Notes: generated by a model not told the origin, from the sequence alone. A stretch of 64,000 nt of DNA from Diadema setosum (GCA_033980235.1 CM067069.1:37137992-37201991), one strand, 5' to 3'. Positions 1 to 11,974 are shown, counted from the stretch's first letter. Made by a program: numbers and translations.

Positions 1-866
1 TGTAAGATTTCAATAAAAACATTTTTATTTTATTCTTGAAGGAGTTCAAAGATCGAGCTGTTGCAATATTGCTAATGAAGTGATTTCCAATACTTTGGCC
101 CATCGTAGGTGAATGAGTTCTGAACCAACAAAGTTCTCCAAAATGGCTAATGGAAATCATTCCATCGCCTTGTTGGATCATTGTGAACAGATTGATTTCT
201 TTGAAACATTGTTTCAAATCTATTTGAAAAAAATATTCTTATTATAGTTATGCATAAATTGTCCTAAATTATACAGATACAAATCATTTATTTCACATCA
301 CAATTATTTTATGCTAAAAAATAGCGGGGCAGTATGGGACAAAAATGCAGTATGACATATGACATGGAGTGATTTCTTTTGTAATAAAAGTAATTTATCT
401 AAAAATGTTCTTTATGTATTTCCCCACGCGAGAATACCGTAATTCAAATATTGCGATATTAAGGGTGAATATAATGTTAGTAGCTACGATAACGGAAAAC
501 AAAATTTAAACTTATTAATCATACCAATAGTACGTGAAATAATTTTACACAACCGTCAATATGGAATTTTCATGAGAGTCATGATAAACTGTTATTCCGC
601 GAAATTTTAAATGGGAAACATTTTCGAGTGAAGTACAATCTAAAACAACGTCAACATATAATGCTTCAATAGAATGAAAAAAAGCATATATTTTGTTTTT
701 TTGAAGATTAAGAGATAACTTATTAGCTTTTATCCACTGGACAGCATTTTCTAATTCTGAATTTATTGTATTTATTTTATTAAAAGGGTAAGAAGATTAT
801 TGTGCGAGAAAGATAAAAAATGAGTCATCTGTAAAGAGAATAAAAGAAACAACACCGTTAATTGCG
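1..866 (-). mobile_element. Decayed non-LTR retrotransposon (LINE), reverse-transcriptase C-terminal part
   Basis: Read on the minus strand, about 860 down to 560 gives a broken reading with motifs typical of the end of a LINE reverse transcriptase: a degraded YADD box (TDDSFF), then LENAVQWIKANKLSLNLQK and HLKFRGITV. Lower coordinates give the usual tail motif (SFTYDGPKYW). Stops and frameshifts interrupt it, so it is a dead copy. It runs off the window start and abuts the inverted-repeat element at 867. L2/CR1-like by motif style; the clade is not certain. Confidence 0.7.
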
Positions 867-1569
867 TATGTGACCGTGCATCACAAAACAAACAAAAATT
901 TGCACCCCTTCATTTTACGTGAGGACTAAAAAAAGGTAAAATGGGTGAACTTTTGTTCAAATCAATTTTGAGTTTTCCATATTTTCTGAAAGAACTATCC
1001 TTCTTCTACATTATTCTCGAGTTTGTGATCACAAATTAAATGGGAAAGTGGGTTTTCAGCAGTTTTTCTACAACTTTTTTTGTAGAGTATTGTGATCAGG
1101 TTTTTCTTATAGGCTTCTTTCATTTCGTGCAAAGCCTCTGCAACTTCTTCACATTCAACTCTAATAACATTTTGAGAAGATGTTGCTACTGCTTTGAAAG
1201 TTGGCATTCATCATGGCCAGAATAAGGTGATAGACAATGCTCAATTTCAGCTTAATCTGATAATCCCTTAATTGTTGGCGCTACTGTGGTGTACATCATG
1301 CTTTTGTCCCATTCATGGCACAGGTAGAACGGCTCTGCTATAGTCAAGATTAAGCACTTGAATTGACCCTGTACTTCAAAGCCTCTTTTCTTGGTTCACA
1401 CTGTCCAGAGTGTGAGCTTTCTTTCCAGTATTTATATAGGTTAGGGGAATACATTTGAATTGAGTTATACACAATTTTGAAGCTTAGAGTCTGCTCTTTC
1501 AGAATCTCTCCTTAACTAAAAATCCATGTCTGGCGACTTTTTGTTTGTTTTGTGGTGCAGGGTCACATA
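867..1569. mobile_element. Terminal-inverted-repeat element, ~700 bp, family copy 1
   Basis: The left end reads TATGTGACCGTGCATCACAA and the right end is its inverted partner, ending GGTCACATA. Two more copies lie at 12926-13630 and 17252-17939, with the same ends and related interiors. There is no transposase ORF; short ORFs inside are not conserved. TA at both tips is consistent with a TA target as in Tc1/mariner-like elements, but this is inference. Confidence 0.7.
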
Positions 1570-2306
1570 ATCCCCTTTTTTTTGTACATTGGTATAACTT
1601 TCGTAGTCCTCACAGTACTAGGAAGTCGCATGTGGTACTGATGACCACTTGAGAAGGGGGTGCCCTGGGTCAGGTCAGTACAGTGTCTTGCCTGTGTGTC
1701 GACTTTATAAAATATAATGGAATTAATACAAAACACGGCACGACGAAGACGTAAGCGTTTGTGCAATATTACGCAGTGATAATGTAATCAACAGGAATTC
1801 CTTTAACCTGTTTCTGATGACGAAAAACATCATAAAGATCTATTGTACAATGAACTTTAAGAATATTGATGGTTGATAAAGGTGAACCCTTCTCCGTTAG
1901 AAGAACCACTTCCAAAACAGAGCTTACATTTCCCACATTTCCAAGAAATTTTATTAGCCTTTAAAAAAAAATGTTTCACTTCACTTGCCAAATAAGCATA
2001 ACATCAAGAAGGCTAAGTACTGACCTGAAAAAGTCCAAATTCCGCTCACTACGACCCTCTAACTGACAACCCCATAGTCTTGAAATTGGGTGCAATAATT
2101 TCAAATATGCTTGCTCATTGACGACTTTGAGTGACAGAAGGAACGGAGATGTTCAGCATGGACGAATTTAAATGACTATTGTTGAATACCAATTTTAGTA
2201 GAGTGTAAAGCATTCTCTTTCCTTATCTCCTCTTGAAATGTAAATATTTTCACATGTAAAAAAATACTAAACTAAAAAAAAACTCTTGTCGATCAAAAAG
2301 TTTTTT
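1570..2306. other. Intergenic, no feature recognised
   Basis: AT-rich sequence between a transposon copy and the 3' end of the minus-strand receptor gene. I see no exon-like ORF, RNA gene or clear repeat. Confidence 0.5.
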
Positions 2307-2312
2307 TTTATT
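2307..2312 (-). terminator. Poly(A) signal of the Ig-NACHT gene
   Basis: TTTATT on the plus strand is AATAAA on the minus strand, about 240 bp downstream of the NACHT stop codon. Position and strand fit the end of this gene's 3' UTR. Similar hexamers are common in AT-rich DNA, so only the placement supports it. Confidence 0.5.
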
Positions 2313-2550
2313 CACCTTATAAACCTTATACGCAATACCAATGAAAACAACACATTGGATTACACTTTGTATACAACCACATTTCTCTTAACCTTGCGAC
2401 TTCACAATGAGGGAAAATTATTAGTATCTTGACGTACTAATCTACAACTCGATAATAACGTGAAATTTTCCGTTTGTTTATTCCAAAACACTAATGAAAC
2501 CTAATCAAGAGTGAAAGGCATGCAGACACAATCAATAATTGCATTACCCT

Positions 2551-4151
2551 TTAAAAGAAGATATTTGTGGCTTTTTGAATCAATATCCAAGTTGTATCAC
2601 TCACCACTTCGTCACAGTGCACCAGGAACGCAACTCCTAAGTTTGTATGCTCTGACGAGTTAGGCGATAATGTGTATTCTTGCCATCGTTCTCCCACTGC
2701 TCTGGTCGCCTCCTTTGTGTGACATTCAAATGCAACGTCAATGCATAAATCCTGGTTACCTTTCTTTATCAAGCCGTGAATGATATCAAGGCCAAGTTCT
2801 TTTTTTAACGCTGAGGCGAAGTAGAGTAGGTAACAGAACTCATGAGATCGAGAAAGAAGTTTGTCTTTTACATGGTCGTACTTTGGACGATCATTGGAGA
2901 ATAGATTCTTGATATATACCCCTGCAGTATATTCCTGGAACAATTTGTGTGGAAACGTAACCTTTGACTCAATAAAAGATGAAATGTTGACATTTTGCCG
3001 ACGCTCCCCACGGATGACATTTTCTGCTGCTGTCAAAACTCCGACCATGAAGCATGTTTGCATGGCATTCCCACACTCTCTGAATTGTTCTTCAGGAAAT
3101 GAAAAATTTCTGTCCAATAAACCATTAAATGCTATTTCACTTATGTCTTCAATTGCCCTACCAGCTTCCCTTATTTTTTCAACAACATCGTGTTTTTTCA
3201 AACTTTCACACGATTTTGATGAGTAGTGTTCTTTCAGAAAAGAGATCATTGCTCCAAAAATCTCCGAGAAAGTTTGCATTTTCATCATTTCTCGTCGCCT
3301 CTCTTCACTGAATTCCTCCCACATAAGGCAAAGCATCGCACAGTAAATTGGAAACGGGGCCATGTTTGACCGGATGACATCATTTTCCCCAATAAAGCTG
3401 ATCAAGTTTTCAGCAACAGCTCCTTTCTTCCTACTATAGAAGTATTTCCTGACATATGTCGATAAGTCCTCTTTCTTAAATCCTTCGACGTCAATAAAGG
3501 TGTAATCATCAGCAAGACTCTTGGTCAGTGTGAATTCATGCATACGCCATGGCCTTGAGGTCACAATGACCTTGCAAGACTTATATTGTTCCGATACAAG
3601 AATGCGAATGACGTCACTGCTGCTTCCGTGTTCTAGGTTCCCGCTGAACTCGTCAAACCCATCAAACAACAGGAGAACGTTATGTAGATTTTTTGAAATG
3701 TAGTCGTCTATCAGGTTTGGTGTTGTTTCATTTGAATCAGAGAGATATCTTTCCACAATACTACCGATACTTTTGTTGACATCAATAACATCTCGAAGAG
3801 GAACTAGAATCACCATATCAAGATCCTGGAGAATTTTTCCCTGGCACCAATCCCAGGCAATCTTGGCACAAAGTGTTGTTTTGCCAGCACCTCCGTCGCC
3901 TTTAATTAGAAGGCGCTTTGAAAGATTTGCATTTCCCTCATTGGTCAAAAGGTCCTTGTATGATAATGGCCTTTTCTGATTACTACTTAAGTCGATCAGA
4001 CTCAGATTGGTATAAATATCATCCAAGTTTACACGTTCCATAAAGTTAAGGGGATCAACAGTGACCTTGCGTCGCGTTTTACGGTAATACGCCTTCAGAT
4101 CTTCTTTGCATCGTTTCACTTGCTTCTTTGTCATAGCCGGGTTTACTGATC
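2551..4151 (-). CDS. NACHT-domain terminal exon
   Basis: A single long exon, open for 532 codons plus stop. It begins after a pyrimidine-rich acceptor (…TTTATTGCATTCAAG) that splits a Gly codon in phase 1. Before the NACHT core lies a helical basic stretch (KKQVKRCKEDLKAYYRKTRR) and a VNLDDIYTNLSL motif of the kind preceding NACHT in many invertebrate NLR-like proteins. Walker A is GDGGAGKT and Walker B is LLLFDGFDEF, with the acidic pair expected for NACHT. Later motifs include VIVTSRPW (sensor-1-like Arg), NMAPFPIYCAMLC and TFPHKLFQEYTAG, typical of the NACHT winged-helix region. It ends soon after, without LRRs. If it is a separate gene, translation could start at the Met a few codons in (AMTKKQ). 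Confidence 0.9.
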
Positions 4152-4495
4152 CTTGAATGCAATAAAGGACAGACAAAGGTAAATCATTTAGTCATGTAAG
4201 TTAGTTAAGGTTCATCCATCCTATCCTCTCAATTACTTATAATGACCAAAAACAAAATAATTTCGTGACTTTACATGAAATACAAAAAAAAAAAACAAAT
4301 ATCGATAAAGCGTAATTGATTTGTAAATCACATGCTCTGCAAATGTCTTAGGCCAGTTACCGTTTCGCGAAACCACAAAAGTTGATTTGAATGAAAGGCA
4401 CAGTCACTATTCTTTTTATCAAAAGAAAATAACGAAAACGAATATTTTGTTTTTCATGACACTGAGAAAAAATATGAATATATAATATATATATA

Positions 4496-4548
<53 letters not shown>

Positions 4549-7500
4549 ACAAGTTTCTGGTCATTTATCAAAGTCAAACTTGATCCAAGAAAATAATACA
4601 AGAAAATAAACATATTATGTTATAGCGATATTTTGATACAAAACGTGGATGACTTTATAAGACACAAAAGAACAGAGAGGATATAAAAAATGTTATTTTC
4701 AACCCACTCTTTCCCAGATTTTAAAGTCCCTACAGACTGTAATAATTAGTAGGATTCATTGTAACCACTTTTGTGTGGCACTGGGGATACTTTCTCTCTT
4801 TTCAAGTGGGTTTGAACTGTGAAATATACATCTAGATCGTAATGCAGCTTTACAAGAAGCTTCAGAACATAATTAATCATACTTTAGAGGAAAAGAGCCT
4901 TAAAATATAAAATGTAGAACTCAAGCATAAGAAGGCCTCCTCCAAGTATACTGAGTTAAGGACGATCTAATGCTGTTTGCTAGATAAAATGAATAGAATA
5001 AAATGGAATACACTACCACCCTTTCCAAAAATCAAACAAACAGAAACACACACACACACACCCATACAGAAGTAGTACAATTGTTGTCGATTCGTGCATT
5101 CAATGATTGACATTTTTTTAATACACTCTATAGATGATTATGGAATAAACAAGTAAAAGAATAGCAATTTATTGTGGTTGTTACCGGAAATTCTAAAGCC
5201 AAATTCCTCCTTTTCTCTCTTTTTTATTTTGCTTTTAACCAAAAATTAGATCACAAAATTAGAACAATCGTGTTGAAGTATCTCATACCCATCATCAATC
5301 CTTGCACGTCAAGTCGCTGTGTTCTGGCTTGTCCCCTGCAGGAATTCCAGCTACATCCTGTGAGACATAACAACACCAACAACGACGAGAGCATCAACAG
5401 AAATCAAAACCCAGTGTGTATGGGCAGGGGCGAATCCAGGAATTTGGAGTTGGGTGGGGGGGGGGGGGGGGTGCGCAAAACAACAAGGTGCCACTTCATC
5501 AGCTGACAAGCATTCAAAATGGCCCTTAAAGCAATTATCTGGTGTACACTTTAATAAAAACTAATATATTTAATATATACATGAAAGGGGACGTGCCCTT
5601 CCCCCCCCCCCCTTCCTTGATCTTCCACTGATGGGGTTAGACGATACGCACATTGTGTGATAATACCTTTGTGCATTCGTTCAATCAAAATCACATTATT
5701 TAAGTCGATTGTTGTCTCCCGTACTCACTTACTAGATAGTATCTGTCGAGCGCCTCAAAATTTACTACTGTAATGTTAGCGTAACATTTATTTATTTATT
5801 TGTTTATTTGTCTTGTTTCAGTAGGGTAGCTCTGTCAGTGGCTAAACACTGTTATTCTCAAAGGCCCTAATATACACTAAAATAACGTACATTACGAAAT
5901 ACATACATTGTAGACACATTAAAAGAAAATAACATAATCTACAATTGCGGTACACTTACATCATGGTCATTATCAGTTACATCCTATTTTAATGTTACAT
6001 TTTATGTTTTTTTCTTAGTCACCACCGTAATGTTAGCGTAACATTAACAGTTACTTTCTCTTTGTAGGTTACATTTTATGTTTTCCTAATTAAAGTCAAA
6101 TTTATTTTAGTGGGGTAGATATGTGAAAAAGATGCTCACATCCAGCGGAAAGTATGAAATTTTGCATATAGGGGTATTTTGAGGCGCTGATTTCAAAAAT
6201 TGCCGGATCTAAGAGATCTGGCAACGGGGTCGGCCGCCATTTTGAATTCCAAAATGGCCGCCGTCAAAGATCCCTATCTTCAGTTCTGAATGGCATAAGC
6301 CATTGGAATTTGATACATAAAAGCATGGTGATATGATGACTTCAATAACAGACTTATTTGATATGTCTGACAAGCTGCACGTCAGCCAATTTGAATTTTT
6401 ATACATAGTTGCCATGTTGGAGTGTTGAAAATCTCGGGTTTGTAAATTAGGCTACCAGATTGAGCGCGCGTTTGTAACTGATTGAGTGCGTGCTGCTGTA
6501 TTTACATTGTGACGTCAGTGAAAGGTGCATTATGCTTCCTTTTTGCTGCACTTTTTGACATGCTCGTGAATGTTAGTTGTGGTGTTTGTCTTCGTAGCCA
6601 CATTGGAATTCAAAATAACAGGCATTGCGTTTGTCAGACACATCACATTAGTTAATATTTTAACTCAGTACGTTAAAATACTTGTTTACACCTAATTTCA
6701 GCGTCACTCACCACTTAGAAATCGACATAGGGATTTTGAATATTTCGTGTAGGCGGCCATATTGGAATTCAAAATGGCGGCCATTCGATGTTTGTCAGAC
6801 ACTTAAATCAATCTGTCATCAAATTCAATATGTCAAAACGCTCATCGCTCATGTGTGCCAAATTTTGGTGCCACAGGTCATTCAGAACTGAAGATAGGGA
6901 TCTTTAAATTTGTTAAGTGATGGCGGCCATATTGGAATTCAAAATGGCGGCCGACCCCGTGGTCAGATCTCTTGGATCCGGCAATATTTGAAATCAGCGC
7001 CCCAAAATACCCCTATTTGCAAAATTTCGTACTTTCCGCCGGATGTGAGCATCTCGACCAAATTTTGTTACATATCTGCCCTACTACTTCATGATGAGGG
7101 TATACTATGATGCTACACGTGTATGATACAGATCTGATTGACTAGCATTACATGTATTTGTACTGAAAAGGGTCAAATATCAATAACAAAAAGGAGATGA
7201 TAGAGTAATTACAACCCGCTCTATTCAGTTGGTCTTGAAAGGATCGTAAAGTTTTGGTTGAGACCTAAATTCAGGTTTCTAGCACTCTTTTATGAGATAA
7301 TGAGGAACCTCTAATGAAATATGAACAAGCATGTAATTCTTGGAGGGATTCAACGTTTATTTGATGAAAATTGTTTTTTAAATGGCTGAATATCCCAAAA
7401 AGAGCAATCCTGATAAAAGTCTGGACCAACCTTTTATTAGGATCGCTTTGTTTTACTTTGTTGTACTTTGTTTTTGGACGTCTCAGTTATTCCAAAATTT

Positions 7501-10500
7501 ATTTTAATCTAATAAACTTTGAATTCCTCTTAGAATGGTGTGCTCTGTACTATGTCATCAATTTCATTAGTGGTTTCTTGGTACCTCGCAAAAAGATAAA
7601 AGTCCCATTCCCATCTCCAGCATCACTACTCCATCCCTTAAACCTAACGCAGATCAAGTGTTATTCACTTCGATTTTATCAATTGGTTACGAAGCCTGTC
7701 AATATCCACACCTTTTCGCGGTAGGTAGTCCGGGTGGTATTTTTGCAGAAAGATTCCAACAAGCAGAAATAGGATGGGTAGGGCGACAGTTACACCGATG
7801 GCTAGACCAATGACGAGACCCATATTACCATGTTTTTCTGAAATTCGAAATAGGTATACATGTTATTTGAAACACCTTTCTTCCATTACGAGAATTTGAA
7901 GGCATTAAAATTTCACGTCTTTTATATTGCCAAAGAAGTACTCGATTGTATGGATCCAACCGTCATACGTATTTTGGCATTTTATGAAAAATCACTATGA
8001 AAAGGAGTGAGCTCACTGTTTATCTCACTTTGTGAAAGCAATTTCATGTATTTGTCTGCAATATTGAAAAAGATACTTCTATGATTGATTGCCTAAACAA
8101 AATGAAATGTTTGCTCAAAATTATGCAATCCGATTGATCCTCCCCAAAACAGGTCATTAAAAAAAAATGTTTCTTACAAGAGATATTTTGAGTACTTTTA
8201 TAGTCATTTTATGCTATTACTGTTTATCAATACCAAACTCTATATTCATGATCATGATTTCATGAGGAACACATACTATTGGTAACTTTTCACCCAACCT
8301 GATGGAGACAGAACGGTGACTTCAGCTGTCGAGATTCCATTTAGAGGATCACCGGTAGCGACGCATATAAAGGTTTCTTCTGTTCCTTCATGCACAAACA
8401 CAGTGATTGCCTCGAACCTCTCGTATGTGTCGTCAGATAGTGTCGTCTGTTGCGAAACTGTCGAGTTAAGTATCACCCCTGTCTCCTTGGACCATAACAT
8501 TGAAATGTTAGGCTTGAATTCACTGACGACACACGTTAGGTTAACGGAAGGACTGTTGGAGGAAGTTTGGTATGTGCACCGGCTTTTATTGGATTGGCTC
8601 TCATCGACGCATTCCTCAATAACATGTTTTGACGCCATCGCTTTTAAAAGAATGAATAGTATTAAAACGGCATGATTTTGTCATCTTACGTTGGAATCTA
8701 GAACAAATATTGAAGACACAAAATGTAACTAATGTAGAAAAAAAATAAGCATATGCATGACAGACCTACGCTTACACATAACAATGTGCACAGTGTATAG
8801 CGATCGCCATAGCTGCCTAGCTTAAATTGCCTTTAGTTTCCTCATCATAATCATACTCTGCTGCAGTTTCACAAGTCTTACAAAAGGCGAGAATGGTATT
8901 GAGATTAAAGGGGTGGTGTAGTTCTCGTTGAGGTAGGGAATAAGATCTTGATTAGAAATGTGAAAGAATAAAGGACATACAATTATATTAAAGAGGAATT
9001 AAAAAGTTCATTTGATGAAAAATCATTTTGTAAATGGATGAGCCGAGAACAGAGTAAAATAAAGTCGTCCTCACAAAAAATTTCTTTTAATTATATCCTC
9101 TTTAACATTATCTCCCAAGAAGTAAAAAAACTGAATCCTGGTCTTACCAAAACTGTAGCATCCCTTTAACCGCTGTGTACTCTTTACTGGACATCGAATT
9201 GACAAAATCATGTATTTTTTTTTTCTTTACCTACACATGGTGTGCGATTGTTCTCTTCGATGTAACATTTGCTATTGTGTGTGTGGCAGTCATCACTGTG
9301 TTGTAGAATGGATTGCAGGCAAGAAAATATGTTTCGTGTCATTTTTTTTGCGTATTGAATTTCGTTTCTGTTTTGAGGACTGCATCAGTCATTCATGCCC
9401 TCCTTCGTTGGTGGAGAGGACAGAAAAAACAAGACAGTAAACATAAAACACATTTGCGTTTTCCCAAAAGAACATCACTTACTCCGCATGAGACGAAACT
9501 TCCATTATTGGTTCATGAAATTATTTACTCACCAATCACTACTTTCTCTGACCTGCTCCCTTGCACATTGATTTACCATAAGAGCGAATCTAGCGACCCT
9601 AATTACAAATAGAGAACCACAGTAAATGGTGCATCATTGTTTTACACTTAAATCATTTCATTGCCCATAAGTCTAACCGGAATACTCAAAAGTTATTGTC
9701 ATGGTTGTTCAGATAGGCAAGAGTGAGATGGATTGGTGGGGGGGGGGGGCGTGGGTTTCTTTGCTGCAATTTTATCGGCATCTATTTGATGACGGGTCTC
9801 ATTTCTGGCTTCAAACTTTTATTCAACTCCTTCCCTTGAAAAATCCACGCCTCTGCAAAGAGTCTTATGATAACAATGCATTTCTTACAGTCAACGGTCA
9901 AGAAAGTGAAATTCGTTAGGTCATCACGATTCATCAGCACCACATCACAATGGTAGAGACCCTCATCAGCAACCTCCAAGCTGGTGATGACGAGGCTGAA
10001 GTTCCTGTCGATGTCGAACCGTTCCTCCCTGCTCTGAAAGTTTCCATCAAAGAATTCAGCCTTGATCGTCGGCGGCTGCTGATCTGAGTCGCTCTCCTTG
10101 GACCAGAACACAGCGAGAGGCTCCTCCGGAATGTTACATGGCAGTCGGATGTCCTCCTCTTTCCATCCCCGAGCGTTGGGCGTAGTGCCTATCCCTGCGG
10201 CTACAGACGATTGAAAATGTGAGTTGGCGACTCGTGTCGTCGTAAATGACTGACAATGAACACATGAATAAATGCATATATCATACGCAAATAATTTGTA
10301 TAGTAATAATGATGATGATGATAACAATAATAATAATTATAATGATAATGATAATAATAGTAACACTAAAAATAATGATACATGATACATAATAAAAATG
10401 GAAAAATAATCACAATATGCAGAATATATTTTTATTAAAGATGAACAATCCTCAATCTTTAATGAAATGCTTTATCACATGATATATCAAAAGGTCAGTC

Positions 10501-11974
10501 TTTCCTCACTTTTAGAAATCGTTTACCCTGGGCGTCAATCTTCCATAATAATTATTAATTTTGATATCACAATGTCAACAACAAAATATTTTCTGTCAAC
10601 AGTCTCCACCTTATTGTCGGTCATATGATTTTCACGGCAAGAATTGACAGTTGGTTTTTTTTATGCGTGGATTCCTCAACGACGAATTAATACTTCAAAA
10701 CAAGCTCTGAAAACGCGACTGAAGGCTCATTAATCCTAGCTTGAAACGCACTTTGGCTTCCGAGAATGGTCGGACACTGTAGGCTACATAAGCTAGACGC
10801 GGGAGAAGCCGGCTAAAATGTGTTTAAAGGACAAGTTCACCTTCATAGACATGTTGGTTGAGTGAATGCAGCAATATTAGTAGAACAATTCAGTGAGAGT
10901 TTGAGGAAAATCAGACAATCCGTTCAAAAGTTATGAATTTTTGAAGTTTCTGATCTCTCAAGGCTCGATGAAAACACTACTATAGCTTGTGATGTCACAT
11001 GTGTACAACAATATAAGGAAAGAATAATGAAAATTCAACATATTTTCACTTTTCTCGCATAAGCAAAGAACACTTGACTTCTCTCTTTCAGAAGACAGGG
11101 TAAATGATATTACCCTTAACATATGTCAGTAACAAGTCGAAGAAATGTGCACTTTATTTAAAAAGTTAAGTTTTGTGAAATTCTCTTTTTATTTTTTTTA
11201 TATCGTTGTACCGATATGATATTATACACTGTAGTAGTCTTCTCATCTAGCAGTGACTGCACAGATACTTAAAAAAACCATAGCTTTTGAACGAATTGTC
11301 TGATTTTCCCCAAACTTTCACTGATGTGTTCTACTAATATTGTTGCATTCACTGAATCCACACGTATATGAAGGTGGACTTGTCCTTTAATGCATTTCTC
11401 TAGACACGATGTTGATTTCAACTCCAAACTTACTCAACAAACACTGCCTGAAAATAGAAAAACAGCAATAATAACCTCGGAAAACATGATAATTTTTCCA
11501 GTTGTATCACTAGTAGATTATCAAGCCATTTGTGCAGAAATAACTCAACTGCATCAACACGAAATTAGGAATATATATGAACCTAAAACAATCAACTAAC
11601 CTACATTCGGTTAGAAACAAGAGGAGAGTAATTTGAATATTGTATAAAGTCCATTTTCATAGGCAAATATTGCAAAAATGTGAATTTGAAAAGATATATA
11701 TCGTTTATGGGAGCACATTCTTTAAGAACATGCCTATGTGACTAGCCATATTGGATATAATGTCGTTAGTTTGAACTTGGATTTGCCGATTATTTTGAAC
11801 ACACCATTCAGTAAATATCAATCAGCGGGATCATGCAACCGCAAACTGACCGAAGTGAAAGTTCAAAAAAATAATATAGTCACCCTATTTACACTTACCA
11901 GCGGAGCCACAGAACACAGAAGCGGTCAATGTTAGGAGCAGAGCGAGATCGTATCTATCCAAGTTTCTATCCAT
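2551..11974 (-). CDS. Putative transmembrane Ig-Ig-TM-NACHT receptor, five-exon gene model
   Basis: Exons, in transcription order: 11974-11899, 10200-9889, 8640-8299, 7837-7712, 4151-2551. Lengths of 76, 312, 342, 126 and 1601 nt sum to 819 codons with stop, and every junction is phase 1. The 818-residue model has a signal peptide (1-24), a V-type Ig domain (Cys47, Trp58, Cys110), a second Ig domain (Cys166, Trp179, Cys222), one membrane helix (about 250-274), a short basic linker and a NACHT NTPase with Walker A GDGGAGKT at 370-377 and Walker B LLLFDGFDEF at 445-454. NACHT proteins are STAND NTPases that oligomerise in innate immune signalling; here the Ig part would face outside and the NACHT part the cytosol. 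No leucine-rich repeats or death-fold domain are seen. The first four exons fit together firmly. The join from 7712 to 4151 spans a 3.5-kb intron and rests on a phase match and usable splice sites. The alternative is two neighbouring genes, since without that splice the TM exon reads on to a TGA near 7667. Confidence 0.65.
4477..4541. repeat. (TA)n microsatellite
   Basis: Near-perfect TA dinucleotide run in the large last intron or intergenic spacer before the NACHT exon. Confidence 0.9.
5425..5640. mobile_element. Possible small inverted-repeat element with GGGGCGAATCCAGG end
   Basis: The left end AGGGGCGAATCCAGGAA resembles the end of the clearer element at 48096-48289 (AGGGGCGGATCCAGG). 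A G run follows, and a C run plus a weakly inverted partner near 5610-5635 close the segment. The right end is diverged, so limits are approximate. Confidence 0.4.
5770..6045 (-). mobile_element. Short 3'-end retroelement insertion flanked by 19-bp target duplication
   Basis: The 19-mer GTAATGTTAGCGTAACATT occurs at 5770-5788 and again at 6027-6045. Between them the plus strand starts with repeated TTTATT/TTTG, which read on the minus strand is an A-rich tail at the 3' end of the inserted sequence. A tail plus a long direct repeat is the signature of target-primed reverse transcription, so this is probably a 5'-truncated LINE or SINE of about 240 bp inserted in minus orientation. Confidence 0.65.
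6109..7085. mobile_element. Foldback element ~1 kb with ~200-bp inverted arms
   Basis: 6109-6300 is inverted at about 6885-7085 (for example AAGATAGGGATC and ACCCCGT blocks in both arms), with the ends reading GGGGTAGATATGT and ACATATCTGCCC. The motif GGCGGCCATATTGGAATTC recurs in both arms and once in the middle (about 6752). No credible ORF; non-autonomous DNA transposon. It sits in the gene's large last intron. Confidence 0.75.
7712..7837 (-). CDS. Transmembrane exon of the Ig-NACHT gene
   Basis: 126 nt, phase 1 in and out. After a pyrimidine-rich acceptor ending ATTTCAG it encodes EKHGN, a helix of about 25 hydrophobic residues (MGLVIGLAIGVTVALPILFL onward), then a short tail KYHPDYLPRK. 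The donor AAAAG/GTGTGG has G at +1 and +5. A second phase-1 donor (CTTC/GTAACC) follows downstream and is weaker. Without splicing the frame ends in TGA after about 14 more codons, so a short-tailed Ig membrane protein is a possible alternative product. Confidence 0.75.
8299..8640 (-). CDS. Second Ig-domain exon
   Basis: 342 nt, phase 1 in and out: one Ig domain in one exon, the classic arrangement. NLTCVV supplies the first core Cys, MLWSKE the core Trp and ETFICVATGD the second Cys. An extra Cys pair precedes the domain (EECVDE and SRCTYQ). Several N-x-S/T sites fit an extracellular location. Acceptor TTCTTTTAAAAG; donor TCAG/GTTGGG is not a strong consensus but keeps the phase. Confidence 0.8.
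8909..9165. mobile_element. Small TTAA-flanked inverted-repeat element
   Basis: TTAA at 8905-8908 and 9166-9169 flank imperfect inverted ends (AGGGGTGGTGTAG and its partner AGGGATGCTACAG). No ORF. TTAA target duplication is known for piggyBac and Kolobok superfamilies. Lies in the intron between the two Ig exons. Confidence 0.55.
9889..10200 (-). CDS. First Ig-domain (V-type) exon
   Basis: 312 nt, phase 1 in and out. Core residues are IRLPC, VFWSKES and DEGLYHC; the last is the canonical D-x-G-x-Y-x-C of V-set or I-set domains. The domain starts within about 20 residues of the predicted signal cleavage site, so it would be the membrane-distal domain. Acceptor TTTTCAATCGTCTGTAG; donor GACT/GTAAGA. 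Confidence 0.85.
10828..11386. mobile_element. Long-TIR element flanked by TTAA, family copy 1
   Basis: TTAA at 10824-10827 and 11387-11390. The inverted arms start AGGACAAGTTCACC and run for about 150 bp with modest divergence. Related copies are at 21332-21897 and from 63603 to the window end. No transposase. Located in the first intron of the Ig-NACHT gene. Confidence 0.75.
11899..11974 (-). CDS. Signal-peptide first exon of the Ig-NACHT gene
   Basis: The ATG at 11974 opens a 25-residue reading, MDRNLDRYDLALLLTLTASV then FCGSA, with a hydrophobic core and small residues at the likely cleavage site. A consensus donor (CTG/GTAAGT) follows at once, phase 1, joining exactly to the V-type Ig exon. 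Signal peptide plus Ig exon is a standard pairing, which supports this start. Confidence 0.8.

Noticed and set aside
4419..4613. Ile/Tyr-rich ORF
   Set aside because: Translation of the (TA)n repeat.
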